A DNA stretch of 64,000 nt, from positions 19,136,621 to 19,200,620 of the forward strand of contig OY992840.1 of the NCBI GenBank assembly GCA_963921425.1, in the 5' to 3' direction. Source of the stretch: Dryas octopetala. Its lineage: Eukaryota > Streptophyta > Magnoliopsida > Rosales > Rosaceae. The position numbers and the translations under genes were made by a program. Numbering within the stretch: the stretch's first letter is position 1; each line of letters opens with the position of its first letter. Under the pieces are notes generated by a model, which saw nothing but the letters and a program-made list of their open reading frames with translations, was not told where the DNA came from and did not search any database. Positions 26,660-38,881 of this stretch are shown here, in pieces.

Positions 26660-26887
26660 ACAATCGGCCGGCACGACTACCTTGGAGGTGGAAGAATTGT
26701 TGGTGGCTGTATTATTAATGGAGACAAGACTGCAAACACCTATGATCTAGTTGAACGAATGTATTTTCTCTATGTAAGGGTTGTTAAGGCTCGTGAGCTT
26801 CCTACCATGGATGTTACGGGGAGTCTTGATCCGTTTATTGAAGCAATAATTGAAAACTATAGAGGAATTACAAAATATATATTTTGA
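26660..26887 (+). pseudogene. Relic of an MCTP gene (C2 domain fragment)
   Basis: One frame reads GDKTANTYDLVERMYFLYVR, then VVKARELPTMDVTGSLDPFI and NYRGITKYIF before a TGA at 26885-26887. This is the start of the C2 domain that follows the TYDLVE hinge in plant MCTPs (multiple C2 domain and transmembrane proteins of plasmodesmata). Preceding residues LGGGRIVGG fit the same hinge. There is no start codon in context, no earlier C2 domain, and the rest of the C2 repeats and membrane region are missing, so it is a short dead fragment. The break after KY falls exactly where the next conserved residues should follow. Likely left by a partial duplication. Confidence 0.85.
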
Positions 26888-27304
26888 GAGATAAGTAGAA
26901 AAAGAGAGAAAGAAATAGAGGAATATACGAGAGATGAAGATGGATGGGTGAGGTGGGTAGCAGAGGGGGGTAGGCCTGCCGCCGGAAGTGGGTCTGGCTA
27001 GGTGGGGAGGAGGTGCATATCACATTTTTTTTCAGTTGTAAATTTTTTTTTTATTTGTATCCATATTTTCTATGTTTTCTAAATTCATTGAAAACATCAT
27101 TTAGTCATTTTCTGAATTTACACTGTAAACTAGAAATTATATTTTGTGTTTTTCAAAAACGGTTTTCTCAATATAGCAACCAAACGCATTTTTGTCATTT
27201 TTTGAATTTGTAAAATGAAAAACCGTTTTGTAAAATGTTACAAATTTTTTTCATATTTTGTAAATCCATTTTCAAGTGTGTAACCACATTGATTAAATTA
27301 AATA

Positions 27305-27732
27305 GGGTTTTTTTTTTCATATTTAGTACATAAACTTTGACCTTTGTCTTAATGTGGTATCTAAATTTTTATTTGTCTTCAATTGAGTACCTAAACTTTT
27401 ATTTTGTGTCTAATAGATACCAATGTGAATTTCTGTTAAAATTATTAACAAAAATTAGGGACAATATGGTCACTTCAAAAAAATTATATTTTAATTATAA
27501 TTTTTTGTTTTTTTGTTTGTTTTATGTTTTATGTTTTTTTATAATTTTAAACATATAAAGACAATAATTAAAATAACCTAACTTTTGTTGACAATTTTAA
27601 CATAAATTCATTTTGGTATCTATTAGATATAAAATAAAAGTTTAGGTACTTAATTCAATTGGGACAAATAAAAGTTTAGATACCACATTAAGACAAATGT
27701 CACAATTTAAGTACTAAATATAAAAAAAATCC
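27305..27732. mobile_element. Long-armed foldback MITE with perfect 9-bp TSD
   Basis: The two arms of roughly 140 bp (27305-27445 and 27590-27732) are inverted copies. Both contain GTCTTAATGTGGTATCTAAA and CCTAAACTTTTATTTT in the same order when one is reverse-complemented. The ends are GGGTTTTT and GGATTTTT. The flanks are a perfect 9-bp duplication AATTAAATA (27296-27304 and 27733-27741). There is no coding capacity. The TSD length and G-rich termini fit the Mutator superfamily. Confidence 0.88.
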
Positions 27733-28239
27733 AATTAAATAATTGCTTCCTACACTCTAACATACCATGTTTAACAATTCTTACACTTCACATCGTTCCT
27801 TTACCATACGAGTTGAAAGTTCATTATTCACATCCACACATCTCTATATGAGAACTTGGTGAGACATTTGAGAAAAAATTGAATTATTCTGATAGCACTT
27901 GTCACAGATTAAACACTTGTCCGTTGGACCCAAAAGACCAATTCTAAGCACATTGTCCTATTAGATTATAGTCTTATCACAAATTCCAATTTGCCAACTC
28001 ATTCCTATCTGATTTGGGATTTTCTGGCATACGTGTCCTTTCCTCTTTTTTTGGTTTCTTGTTAATTTGGTGCCGAATGCTGAGTAAGTCCTCAACTGAG
28101 ATCGTGCCCTACTGGCCGGCTACTGAGTATTGTACCTGGGAAACTCAGCCAAGCATTTTAATTAGAGAAATGCTATTGCCTCCTTCACCAACTTTAATTA
28201 TTATTATTTCATAATATAAATTTATGATCAAAATTGTTT

Positions 28240-28440
28240 ATTTTTTAGATTTAATTATAAAAATTATCTTTGTAAAAAATTAATCAAATAAAAAATTGTT
28301 TGATTATATAACTGTAATTAAATAAACAAACGATTTTAGAAATAATTTGATTCACCGTTAATTTATTTGATAACAATTACATAAACAAATGATTTCAGAT
28401 TTAGTTAATTTTTTGTAGAGATAATCTTCAAATAATTATT
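28240..28440. repeat. Degenerate AT-rich inverted repeat
   Basis: The left arm around ATTATCTTTGTAAAAAATTA (near 28262) is echoed by the reverse complement of the right arm near 28405-28430. The ends and target duplication are unclear. A decayed MITE is possible. Confidence 0.4.
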
Positions 28441-29523
28441 TAAAAATGATCGATTCCGATCATGAAAAATACACAATAAAATAAAAAGAATAAATAGAAA
28501 AATCAGTGAAAAAAAAATTGAAAAAAGTGAATAGCATGTCCTTTTTTATTATGTGATTCCTTGTTTGATAATATAAATCGGTGTGGCACATTATACGTAA
28601 CAAATTGAAACACCTTGACTGACAATGATGAGATAAGCTTGTCAGTTTGTAAGGCAAATTGATTCTTTCAAGTAATTGTCTTAAACCATATGCAAATTGG
28701 TTTTATACTCTTTAACACCACCAATATATAATATATGTGCAAACAAGAATGCATTCATTCAAATTATTATAAATTAATCATTTTTTTAATTCACAATAAT
28801 TAATTTCATATAAGACTATGACTCAAATTACTACTTTTTTTGTTTCTGGATATATAAAACTAGAGTGCTAAGCTGCACAACTGCACAAGCATGAAGTAAA
28901 ATTGCATGTGGTATGCAGTATGCTAGGATTTCCATGTACCTGCTCGTAATTCTATTGGGCCTCTATTGGAGGGAGCCCAATGAATATAATTAAGACCGAG
29001 TGACGAACGATCTATGATGAGGCCCAATAAAGAAATAGAGGTATGCCGAAGCCCAATGAACAATGGTGAACGTGAGGCGCAAGGCGATGGCGGGCCTGGC
29101 GGCAGAGTGGCGACCACGCAAATACTTGGAGAGGACTTGAAACAAATGGCAGTAAACGGAGGGCGAGAGCATGCGATTTTTGTGACGAACTACTCTCACC
29201 GCCTTCCCCTTTCGCTTTTCCTTAATCCCCAAGCCAACGCCACAACTACTCTCTCTCTCTCTTGGCCTCTCTCCCAAATCCCAATCATATATATACTCGT
29301 CTCTTCCATCTACTTTCTCTCTGGGTCGGTTTCTTCTCAGTTCTCTCTGAGACAAACCCAATACAATTGCGGAAGGAGAGAAGCCATACATCCGACAACT
29401 ACAACCACAATCTCAGGGACCCGCTACGCAACCAACGCAAACAAAGAAACCCACAGACCACTTTCCCAGAAAGTGCGGGAAAATCTTCTCTTTCTTTCTT
29501 GCCATTTCGGACCATCCGATCAG

Positions 29524-29767
29524 GTATTTCATTTATTTTTGATTTTTCTATTTGTCTTTAGTTCAATCCGAGGTTTTGTTGATCCTGCCTAGGTTTTTAT
29601 TTATTTTTTGGTTGTTAACTAATGTAGGGTTGATTGGAATTAGGAAAAGGATATGATTTTAATTCATGAATTTAGCTTAGTAAACTACTGAATGGTTAGG
29701 GTTTTGTTTGTTCAAGTTTGCTGATCGTTGAATTCTGAATTGATTTTAATTATTTTTCTCGATGCAG
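29524..29767 (+). other. Intron in the NFXL1 5' untranslated region
   Basis: Donor GATCAG|GTATTTC and acceptor CGATGCAG|TTCTTG bracket a T-rich 244-bp segment between a CT-rich leader and the coding start at 29882. Plant 5' leaders often have such introns. RNA evidence is not available. Confidence 0.55.
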
Positions 29768-29881
29768 TTCTTGCTTGTGTTTTTGAAAATCCTTTCGGTC
29801 TGTGATTGGGTTCGATCGATTTAGCTCGCTCAGCACACTGTCGGAGAATAGGAGGTTTGAGGCTTTGGTGTTTCGCAGAAT

Positions 29882-32800
29882 ATGAGTTTTCAGGCCCGGA
29901 ATGAGCGGAGGGATAGGTCTAGGCTTCCTGCTCAGCCTGCTCGGCGAGAATGGGTCCCGAGAGGATCCAATCCCACTACCATCAACCCCACCACCACTGC
30001 CCTGAACCCGCTTCCGAGCTTCAATTCAAACCACCCAAATGGAAATGTAGGGCAGTACCACTTTAGCTCTGCTCCATCAGAGACTTGGCAGTCCAACTAT
30101 AGTTCTGATCCATCAGAGACTCGGCAGCACAAAGGAGATAATGGTTCTAGAGGTCATATGGGAGGAAATATTGGTTCTAGAGGTCCTGTGGCTCGGCCAA
30201 TGAATCATAGAAGAGAGAGGGGAAGGAGTGAAAATCAGGAGGGGGTGGCATTGAAGGACTCTAATTTGCCTCAGCTTGTGCAAGAAATTCAGGACAAACT
30301 GACCAAGGGCACTGTTGAATGCATGATTTGTTATGATATGGTGAGGAGGTCCGCACCTGTCTGGTCATGCTCTAGCTGTTACTCTATTTTCCATCTCAAT
30401 TGCATCAAGAAATGGGCCCGAGCTCCCACTTCTATTGATATGTCTGCAGGGAAGAATCAAGGATTCAATTGGAGGTGTCCTGGATGTCAATCTGTACAGC
30501 TCACATCGTCAAAGGAAATTCGGTATGTTTGCTTTTGTGGTAAGAGGACAGACCCACCTTCAGATTTGTATTTGACACCACATTCTTGTGGCGAATCTTG
30601 TGGGAAGCCACTTGAGAGGGAGGTCCCTGGTAAGGGTGTGAGTAAGGATGATCTTTGCCCGCATATGTGTGTTTTGCAGTGCCACCCAGGTCCATGCCCT
30701 CCTTGCAAAGCATTTGCCCCTCCACGTTTATGCCCTTGTGGAAAGAAAATAATTACGACAAGATGCTCAGATCGGACGTCTGTTCTTACTTGTGGTCAGC
30801 ATTGTAATAAGCTTCTTGATTGTTGGCGTCATCGCTGTGAGCGGATTTGCCATGTGGGTCCTTGTGATCCTTGTCAGGTTCTTGTCAATGCTTCCTGCTT
30901 TTGCATGAAAAAGGTGGAGGTTGTTCTTTGTGGAGACATGATTGTGAAGGGAGAGGTGAAAGCAGAAGATGGTGTTTTCTCGTGCAGTTCCACTTGTGGA
31001 AAAAAACTTAGCTGCGGTAATCATTTCTGCAGTGAAATTTGCCATCCAGGCCCCTGTGGAGAGTGCAATTTAATGCCGACAAAGATTAAAACATGCCACT
31101 GTGGGAAAACAAGCTTGCAAGAGGATCGACAGAGTTGTTTAGATCCAATTCCTACCTGTTCACAAACATGTGGTAAGTCCCTCCCTTGCGAGGTGCACCA
31201 GTGTCAAAAGGTGTGCCATACTGGGGATTGCCCACCTTGTTTGGTTAAAGTCACCCAAAAATGCCGTTGTGGATCAACTTCTCGGACTGTGGAATGCTAT
31301 AAAACAACAATGGAGAATGAGAAATTTACTTGCGACAAGCCTTGTGGGCGGAAGAAGAACTGTGGAAGACACCGGTGTAGTGAGAGGTGCTGTCCTCTTT
31401 CTAATTTGAATAATCTTCTCTCAGGGGATTGGGATCCTCACTTTTGCTCTATGCCCTGTGGGAAGAAATTAAGGTGCGGGCAGCATTCTTGTGAATCACT
31501 ATGTCACAGTGGTCACTGCCCTCCCTGCCTTGATACAATCTTCACTGACTTGACATGCGCATGTGGGAGAACTTCAATCCCTCCTCCATTGCCTTGCGGT
31601 ACACCACCTCCATCATGTCAGCTCCCATGTTCTGTACCTCAGTCTTGTGGGCATTCATCTTCTCACAGTTGCCACTTTGGGGACTGTCCACCTTGTTCGG
31701 TGCCTGTGGCAAAGGAGTGCATTGGTGGACATGTGGTCCTCAGGAACATTCCTTGTGGGTCAAAGGACATCAAATGTAACAAGCTTTGTGGGAAGACAAG
31801 GCAGTGTGGTCTGCATGCTTGTGGCAGAACTTGTCACCCATCACCCTGTGATACTTCCTCGTCAGTGGAATCAGGCTCAAAGACTTCTTGTGGACAGACA
31901 TGTGGTGCTCCTAGGAGAGATTGCAGGCATACATGTACTGCACTCTGTCACCCTTATGCTCCTTGTCCTGATACACGATGTGATTTCTCTGTCACAATCA
32001 GTTGTTCTTGTGGCCGGATAGCAGTAACTGTTCCTTGCGACTCTGGTGGCAGCAATGCTAGTTTCAATGCTGATACTGTGTATGAAGCTTCCATTATCCA
32101 AAGGTTGCCAGTACCACTTCAACCAGTTGAAGCAACCGGCAAGAAGATCCCACTTGGACAGAGGAAGCTTATGTGTGATGATGAGTGTGCTAAGTTGGAG
32201 CGAAAACGGGTTCTTGCAGATGCTTTTGATATAACTCCCCCAAACTTGGATTCACTCCATTTTGGTGAGAATTCTGTTGTTTCTGAGTTACTTTCGGACC
32301 TTTTGAGACGTGATCCAAAATGGGTATTATCTGTGGAGGAGAGATGCAAGTACTTGGTGCTTGGCAAGAGTAGAGGTGCTACAAGTGGCCTCAGGGTCCA
32401 TGTTTTCTGTCCAATGCTGAAGGACAAGAGAGATGTAGTTAGGGTGATTGCTGAAAGGTGGAAGCTTTCTGTTCAAGCAGCTGGTTGGGAGCCCAAGCGT
32501 TTTATTGTGGTCCATGTTACACCCAAATCGAAGGCGCCGGCTCGGGTGATTGGGGTTAAGGGTACCACTACGGTGAACGCACCCCATCCTCCTGCTTTTG
32601 ATCCCTTAGTAGACATTGATCCTAGGCTTGTAGTTTCTTTCCCAGATCTCCCTAGAGATGCAGATATAAGTGCACTGGTGTTGAGGTTTGGTGGGGAGTG
32701 TGAGCTAGTCTGGTTGAATGATAAGAATGCATTAGCTGTATTCAATGATCCTGCTAGAGCAGCAACTGCAATGAGGAGGTTGGATAATGGTACGCTATAT

Positions 32801-33256
32801 CATGGGGCTATTGTTGTTATCTCAAATGGCAGTGCATCTGTGGGATCATCGGGTTCTAATGCTTGGGGTGGATTGGGGACAGCTAAGGAAGGGGGAGCGT
32901 CTACAGCACTGAAGGGTAATCCTTGGAAGAAAGCTGTTATTCAGGAGCCTGGTTGGAGGGAAGATTCATGGGGTGATGAAGAGTGGGTTACTGGTTCTGT
33001 AGATGTGCAGGCATCTGTGTGGAACAAAGAAGCTCCACTTGCTGCTTCATTGAATCGATGGAGTGTACTAGACAGTGAAATGGCTTTGGGCTCATCTTCA
33101 TCTCCCAGAATTGAGGACTCTGGAAAACAGCCTCTGGGTCGTGTAAATCCAGTGTTGGACTCGAAAGCAAGTGGCTCGACTTCAGCAGGGCAGCAGGGAG
33201 GAAATATTGCGGATACGTCTGAAGTGGTTGATGACTGGGAGAAGGCTTATGAATAA
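29882..33256 (+). CDS. NFXL1: NF-X1-type zinc finger protein NFXL1
   Basis: Nuclear zinc-finger regulator. Arabidopsis NFXL1 affects salt, trichothecene and defence responses. The protein is 1124 aa in one exon. Residues 1-125 are polar and Pro/Ser/Asn-rich. A C4HC3 RING-CH-like domain spans C147-C202 (CMIC, CSSC, HLNC, CPGC), suggesting E3 ligase activity. About ten NF-X1 fingers follow, of the form CG..LxCGxHxCxxxCHxGxCxxC (for example CGKKLSCGNHFCSEICHPGP and CGKKLRCGQHSCESLCHSGH). The C-terminal third has an R3H-like region (SELLSDLLRRDPKWVLSVEE ... LRVHVFCPM), an RRM-like fold (DADISALVLRFGGECELVWL) and an acidic Trp-rich tail (WGDEEWVTG, VVDDWEKAYE). Length is close to Arabidopsis NFXL1. 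The frame is intact. Confidence 0.95.
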   Translation: MSFQARNERRDRSRLPAQPARREWVPRGSNPTTINPTTTALNPLPSFNSNHPNGNVGQYHFSSAPSETWQSNYSSDPSETRQHKGDNGSRGHMGGNIGSRGPVARPMNHRRERGRSENQEGVALKDSNLPQLVQEIQDKLTKGTVECMICYDMVRRSAPVWSCSSCYSIFHLNCIKKWARAPTSIDMSAGKNQGFNWRCPGCQSVQLTSSKEIRYVCFCGKRTDPPSDLYLTPHSCGESCGKPLEREVPGKGVSKDDLCPHMCVLQCHPGPCPPCKAFAPPRLCPCGKKIITTRCSDRTSVLTCGQHCNKLLDCWRHRCERICHVGPCDPCQVLVNASCFCMKKVEVVLCGDMIVKGEVKAEDGVFSCSSTCGKKLSCGNHFCSEICHPGPCGECNLMPTKIKTCHCGKTSLQEDRQSCLDPIPTCSQTCGKSLPCEVHQCQKVCHTGDCPPCLVKVTQKCRCGSTSRTVECYKTTMENEKFTCDKPCGRKKNCGRHRCSERCCPLSNLNNLLSGDWDPHFCSMPCGKKLRCGQHSCESLCHSGHCPPCLDTIFTDLTCACGRTSIPPPLPCGTPPPSCQLPCSVPQSCGHSSSHSCHFGDCPPCSVPVAKECIGGHVVLRNIPCGSKDIKCNKLCGKTRQCGLHACGRTCHPSPCDTSSSVESGSKTSCGQTCGAPRRDCRHTCTALCHPYAPCPDTRCDFSVTISCSCGRIAVTVPCDSGGSNASFNADTVYEASIIQRLPVPLQPVEATGKKIPLGQRKLMCDDECAKLERKRVLADAFDITPPNLDSLHFGENSVVSELLSDLLRRDPKWVLSVEERCKYLVLGKSRGATSGLRVHVFCPMLKDKRDVVRVIAERWKLSVQAAGWEPKRFIVVHVTPKSKAPARVIGVKGTTTVNAPHPPAFDPLVDIDPRLVVSFPDLPRDADISALVLRFGGECELVWLNDKNALAVFNDPARAATAMRRLDNGTLYHGAIVVISNGSASVGSSGSNAWGGLGTAKEGGASTALKGNPWKKAVIQEPGWREDSWGDEEWVTGSVDVQASVWNKEAPLAASLNRWSVLDSEMALGSSSSPRIEDSGKQPLGRVNPVLDSKASGSTSAGQQGGNIADTSEVVDDWEKAYE

Positions 33257-34384
33257 AGATAGAATGAAGCAACAGATCAATTTGATAATTTTAGGACCGC
33301 CAACTGAGCGGTCCATTTGTAGTAAATGCCCTGCCTTTTTGTTTTTGTTTTGTTTTCGGGGGAAATCTTGTTGAATCTAAAGAATTGTTGAGTTAGCTAC
33401 TTAGCTCCTTCAAAATGTTTTGAAATGAAAGTATTCTTTTATCCATCTTATTTGAGCAACTTCTTGTTTTGGTTCAAATAGAATCCGTCTTTGTATCTGG
33501 TTATAAAAGCTACAATCACATATCTGGTTTTCGCTCTTTCTTTTATGGATGATAGGTGTTGGAATACAGGTGTTATTGTGAACTGTGAGGTGGTAAGTGG
33601 ATTTGGTGTATCTTTGCATGGAATTATTATTTCTTCCACGGATATCAATTGTAGAATCCATTCCAGTTTAGTGGGTTGCTCGTAGTTGATCCTTCGTACC
33701 AAACAAGGAGTATACTTGGCATGTTTTTCTTTTCATTATTAATTTATTTTGACTAGTTTGATTTTAGTGTGATGATTGATGAAGCAGAGAGAGTCAGAAG
33801 AGAAGGTGGTGAATCACCTAAAGTTGGACAAAGTACAAGTCCACCACACCAGGATCACAGATTCTTCATAAGAATAAGATAAGTGGCAAATCATTAAACA
33901 CACAACATGTGGGAGGTTCCTACTTCAACCCAACTCCATACGGAAAGGCATGTGAATGTGATTTGCCTTTCTATCGTTTATATAATAATAATAGCAATGA
34001 AATTATTTTTAATAGTTTAACAAATTTCTTGTTCAAAACCATAGGTGTCGCTGTCAGTCCGGCATTCCCTCCCTACTACCCATATAAATAAATAATTAAT
34101 TATCTCCCTCAAAAAAGAAAAACAAAAAGAGAAACAGAAAACGTCTGTATTTATTGGTACACTAAGTATCTCGTATCACCTTAAAACTATGTGAGATTTC
34201 TCCTTCTCTTTCTGTGTGCGTACTGTAAATGTAATCCTTCACGTTGTTAACTCCGCGTGTAAGGCATTGTCCAAGTCGCTTGGTGTTCCCAGCTCTCTGT
34301 CTTTTCTTATATAAATCTACTATATACACATTTGGTATCCAGTTCAACTTTTTTTGTCAATCTGTCTACTCATTTCAGACATAC
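33257..34384. other. NFXL1 3' flank and HAK transporter upstream region
   Basis: The 3' untranslated region extends from 33257. The rest is presumed promoter of the transporter. No other gene is seen. Confidence 0.5.
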
Positions 34385-37300
34385 ATGGATCCTCAGCTGA
34401 GTGCTTCTACCTTCTCTAACCAGTTCAAGGTAGCTTTCTTCCTTCTTTTTTAACTACATAATTCATAAAAAATTGCCTGCTTTAGTACTGAATGGATATA
34501 TCAACTTGTAAAAGCATTCATCTCTCTCTCTCGCTCCTTTTTCGGTGGTTGAATTGCAATGCTCTGATATTTCTGTAGCTAGTAATTTATGATCCATTAG
34601 CAAGAAAAGAAAAGCCAAGATCTAAACTTTCCATGATACTCTACTGCTTTAGTATATTTTCCTCTGCATTTTGTTTTCAAATTGGGGTTAGATATCTGGC
34701 ATATACACCTAGCTAGGGTGGAGTCATAAGTTAGAAAAAGCTTGTTTTAGTTAATCAATTGGGTCTCCCTATGACACCACCCCTAGGTGAAAAACTGAAA
34801 ATTAATGTGATTCTGTGAGAGTGCATACTCAATATGAAAAATAAAGCTGTTGTCATCAATTTTTGACTTTGATAATATGCAGGAGACATGGAAGCATACG
34901 CTTCTTTTGTCATTTCAGAGCCTTGGAGTAATATATGGTCAACTGAGTACTGCTCCTTTATATGTCTTTGGGACAATTCGTGCAGAAGACATCAGATCAG
35001 AGGATACTGTTTATGAACTTTTCTCCTTTATTTTCTGGACTATAAGCATCATTTCTTTACTGAAGTATGCCTTTATAGTATTAAGAGCTGATGATAATGG
35101 AGAAGGTAATGGTCAAGTATCCTTCTAACTCCAAGAACTATTTTATAGGATTGTGCATTGAATCAATTTTTTACTTTACCAACTTGTAGGTGGTACTTTT
35201 GCTTTGTACTCACTCTTGTGTAGACATTCCAAAGTGGGTCTGCTTCCAAATGACACAAGTGCTAATGAGGTTATGCATTATGAGAGGGGAAATCCTTTCA
35301 AGATAAAGGTGGAATCAAGGGCTAGAAGAGCCATTGAAAAACATAAGAGTAGCCACTACTTAATGTTGTTACTGGCTCTGTTCGGTTCCTGCATGACAAT
35401 TGGTGTTGGGGTGCTTACCCCAGCTCTTTCTGGTTTGGCAATCCTCATAAAAAACTTTGAATTTTATTGGCAGTTATAATACGATTTACTTTCTGCATTA
35501 AAATTGTCTGATATGATTAATGCCATTCAGGTTGAATGATTTGTTTTCTTTTCTTTCTTCCTTGCCCAGTCTATTCAGCTTCATCAGGTGTTCAAAGATC
35601 ATTGTCGGATATGTCACACATATGTAAGAGTTTGCCGTAAATTCAATTTGAGAATTAGCTATATAGTCAATTACTACCCTGTCACTGAAATTGCATCTTG
35701 TGGTTCTTACCAGTTTCATCTTCACTAAGTAAACAGGAGTCCATATCAAAAGCTTTTAAGAAATGTGAGTATTCGGTCATCAAGTAGGTACTTCAATTGG
35801 ATTTGTTCCACCTTCTTGCTCGTGTTGTTTCCTATTCACTGATCTCAGTAAGGTTCAGCACTTTGGGCATGATAACTCAACATAATTTTTCTAGGGGCAT
35901 TCTTGGACATGTCCAGTAAAATGGAAAGCAAGGAATATACAAGAAAAACTAAAAGAAAAAATTGACATTACACATGGACAATTAACATATATATACAGAT
36001 GTAAACAACATATACTGAGCCTATCAATTCCATATGAAGATTGGAGTGCTTTTATTCTTTCAGTAATTTGACATGCATCCAACTTTGCAAAGCCAGCATA
36101 AAAAGTTGCACAAGCCTTGCAAACTAGTGTGCTAATGCTGTCAGTTCTTTGATATGTTTCTAGGAATTGTTATGATTTATATATCTCAATTACTTATCAG
36201 CTTATTCCCTTGTAATCTTATTTGTTTCAGATGTATCGGTTCCCATTGCATCTGCTATATTGGTGTGCCTCTTCACGCTGCAGCACTATGGGACTCATAA
36301 AATTGGGTTTATGTTTGCTCCAATTGTCGTTATTTGGCTGATATTTATTGGTGGAGTGGGTATACATAATATTTTCCACTGGAACCAACAAATTATCAAT
36401 GCAATCTCCCCCATATACATGTACAGATTTGTTAGGAATATTCACATCAACAGTTGGAGGTCATTAGGCAGCATCGCTTTATGTGTAGCAGGTTTTTTCT
36501 ACTGTGCTTGAGCTATGATCTTATGAGCTTCATTTCACAATCTTTTGGAACCAGATATATTCATTAGATCATGACATTCTGTCCCTTTGCAGGGTCAGAG
36601 GCAATGTTTGCAGATCTAGGTCATTTTAAAAAGAAATCAATCAAGGTTTATAATATATCTCATATTCTGTCAATCTTATATCAAATGTACTTTAAAGTTA
36701 AAATGAACTCATGGATGGTGCCCTGCTGCAGATTACATTTGTATGCTTGATCTATCCAGTCCTGGTTTTATGCTATGCCGGTCAAGCTGCATATATCTCC
36801 AAAAACTTGCATGCTGAAGATTTCAATCATCTCAGTGAATCCATACCCAGTAAGTTGTACACTTGCTTATATTTGCTTCAGTGGTTGCTTCATCTGCATA
36901 TTTCTATATCTAACATATGGAATGCACGGAAAGTCCAGAATCAATTCGCCACTGGTTCATAGCATTATCCCTACTTGCTTCAGTGGTAGGAAGCCAAGCA
37001 ACCATAACGGCCAGTTTCTCCATCATAAATCAGTGCCTGGCACTCGGTTGTTTCCCCAGAGTTAAAGTTATTCATACATCAGATAAGATACATGGGCAGG
37101 TTTACATTCCAGATATCAACTGGCTATTGATGATTCTAAGCCTTACTGTTACAATTGGTTTCCATGATATTGTGAGAATTGGTAGTGCTACAGGTATTTA
37201 TTCCAACAATCTACCTTCTATAGTACTAGCGCACTAGTATAGCAACCCTGCCATATTTCATTCTCTGCACTCCTCACTAGAAAATTTATGATTTAAATTA

Positions 37301-38881
37301 TTGCAACTTTGACATAAAACAATTTCATGAAGTAGTCATTGAGATTGTTCGAATAAGAAGCAGATTACTGTGGAGAATGTGAATGGCTAAATATAGATTC
37401 TGGAACAGTACCTGGAATTTTGAATGACTGATGTAAATGAAATTTCCCCAAAAAAGAGAGATTGACAACTCTATGGTCCTACTTGGTCCATGTAGCCCTC
37501 TCCTGTCTCATAAATCCCAAAACCCCAATGAAGGCAAGATTGATCAGGCCTCCCGTAATCGTATGACAACTTTAACAACTGAACCAATTGACACTTGCAA
37601 TCTTACCTGAAGTTTGCTTTTACTTTTTTCACATGCAACATTTGAGAAATCTGCCATTGATTTGCAAATTATTGATGAAAAATTTAGAAAAAAGTTGTTA
37701 TTATACAAACTTGATGACAGTTACTGGTATCCTTACTATTTTTGTATAATTGTGTCATGGTTATCTGATGGATATTAGTTAAATCCTCCACAGGTTTGGC
37801 CGTAATTTCTGGAATGCTTGTAACAACTTGTCTCATGTCACTGGTAATTGCTCTGTACTGGGAGAAGAATTTGTTTGAATCTGTCTGTTCTCTAATATTC
37901 TTTGGCTTTATTGAGGCGATGTACGTGTTAGCTTGTATGTTGAATTTCCATAAGGGAGCTTGGTATTTGGTTGTCCTTTTGGCATTGTCCTTCAGTATCA
38001 TGCTTTCATGGCATTACGGAACCATGAAGAAGCTCGAATTTGATTTACAAAACAAGGTGTCTGCAGAATGGCTTACAGATATTAGCCCGGCCCTAGGAGT
38101 TACCAGGGTACCTGGAATTGGTTTCATTTACACTGATATAGTGTCAGGAATTCCAGCTTTCTTCTCACACTTCATTACAAATCTTCCTGCATTTCATCAA
38201 GTTGTGATATTCGTGTCTTTCAAGTCTCTGCCAGTGCCTTATGTTCCTGCAAGCCGGAGGTATCTCATTGGCAGGGTCGGGCCAAAAGATCTTAAGATTT
38301 ATCGTTGTGTCGTGAGATATGGATACTGTGATCACATTAGGGACACGGATAATTTCGAAGAAGAGATTATCAGTTCAATTGGAGAATTCATTTCCATGGA
38401 AGAAAATGATTCTGAATCCCTGACTTCATCAGAAGGAAGAATGATGGTTGTTGGAAAGCCACCAGCAGATGGAACTGGGAGTGCTTTGATTCCTCTAAAT
38501 GACACCAACGCATTTGAGGAGTCTATGAGCTTAGGGAACAATGAAACTCGGTTCGTTCCACTGGGAACTGATGCATTTGAGAGTTGTAGTACTTCTACTC
38601 CAGTGAAGAGAAAAAAGGTGCGGTTCATGTTGCCTCCGAATAGTCCTAAAATGCGAGTATATGTTAGGGAGGAGCTACAAGAACTAATTGATGCTAGGGA
38701 GAGTGGCACTGCATACTTCCTGGGTCAGGTGCATTTGGCAGTGCGTGATGGCTCAAACGTACTGAAGCGCCTTCTGATCATGACCTATGTGTTTTGTGAT
38801 AAAAATTGCAGAGAGCCTCCAGTTGCACTAAACATTCCTCATGCTGCTCTTGTTGAAGTTGGTATGGTCTGTAGCATATAA
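34385..38881 (+). CDS. HAK/KUP/KT potassium transporter
   Basis: Plasma-membrane K+ uptake by probable H+ coupling. The product is 779 aa from 9 exons: 34385-34429, 34883-35105, 35190-35432, 35570-35623, 36231-36491, 36593-36645, 36732-36849, 36939-37193, 37794-38881. It starts MDPQLSASTFSNQFKETWKH. About 12 membrane segments are evident. Family landmarks include [40 protein letters not shown], the signature GSEAMFADLGHF, GSQATITASFSIINQCLALG, CFPRVKVIHTSDKIHGQVYI and the cytosolic C-terminus with RVGPKDLKIYRCVVRYGY. Unusually, the first helix reads GVIYGQLSTAPLYVFG where most members have YGDxGTSPLY. This variant seems tied to a HAK5-like subgroup, but I cannot fix the clade. The short exon 1 start was chosen because it is the only ATG in frame with good splice phase. 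Confidence 0.9.

Larger units (their letters stand above)
26888..29881. other. Intergenic DNA with a MITE, then NFXL1 promoter and leader
   Basis: Contains the MITE at 27305-27732, a diffuse AT-rich inverted repeat near 28240-28440, and from about 29.3 kb the NFXL1 leader with its intron. Confidence 0.5.
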
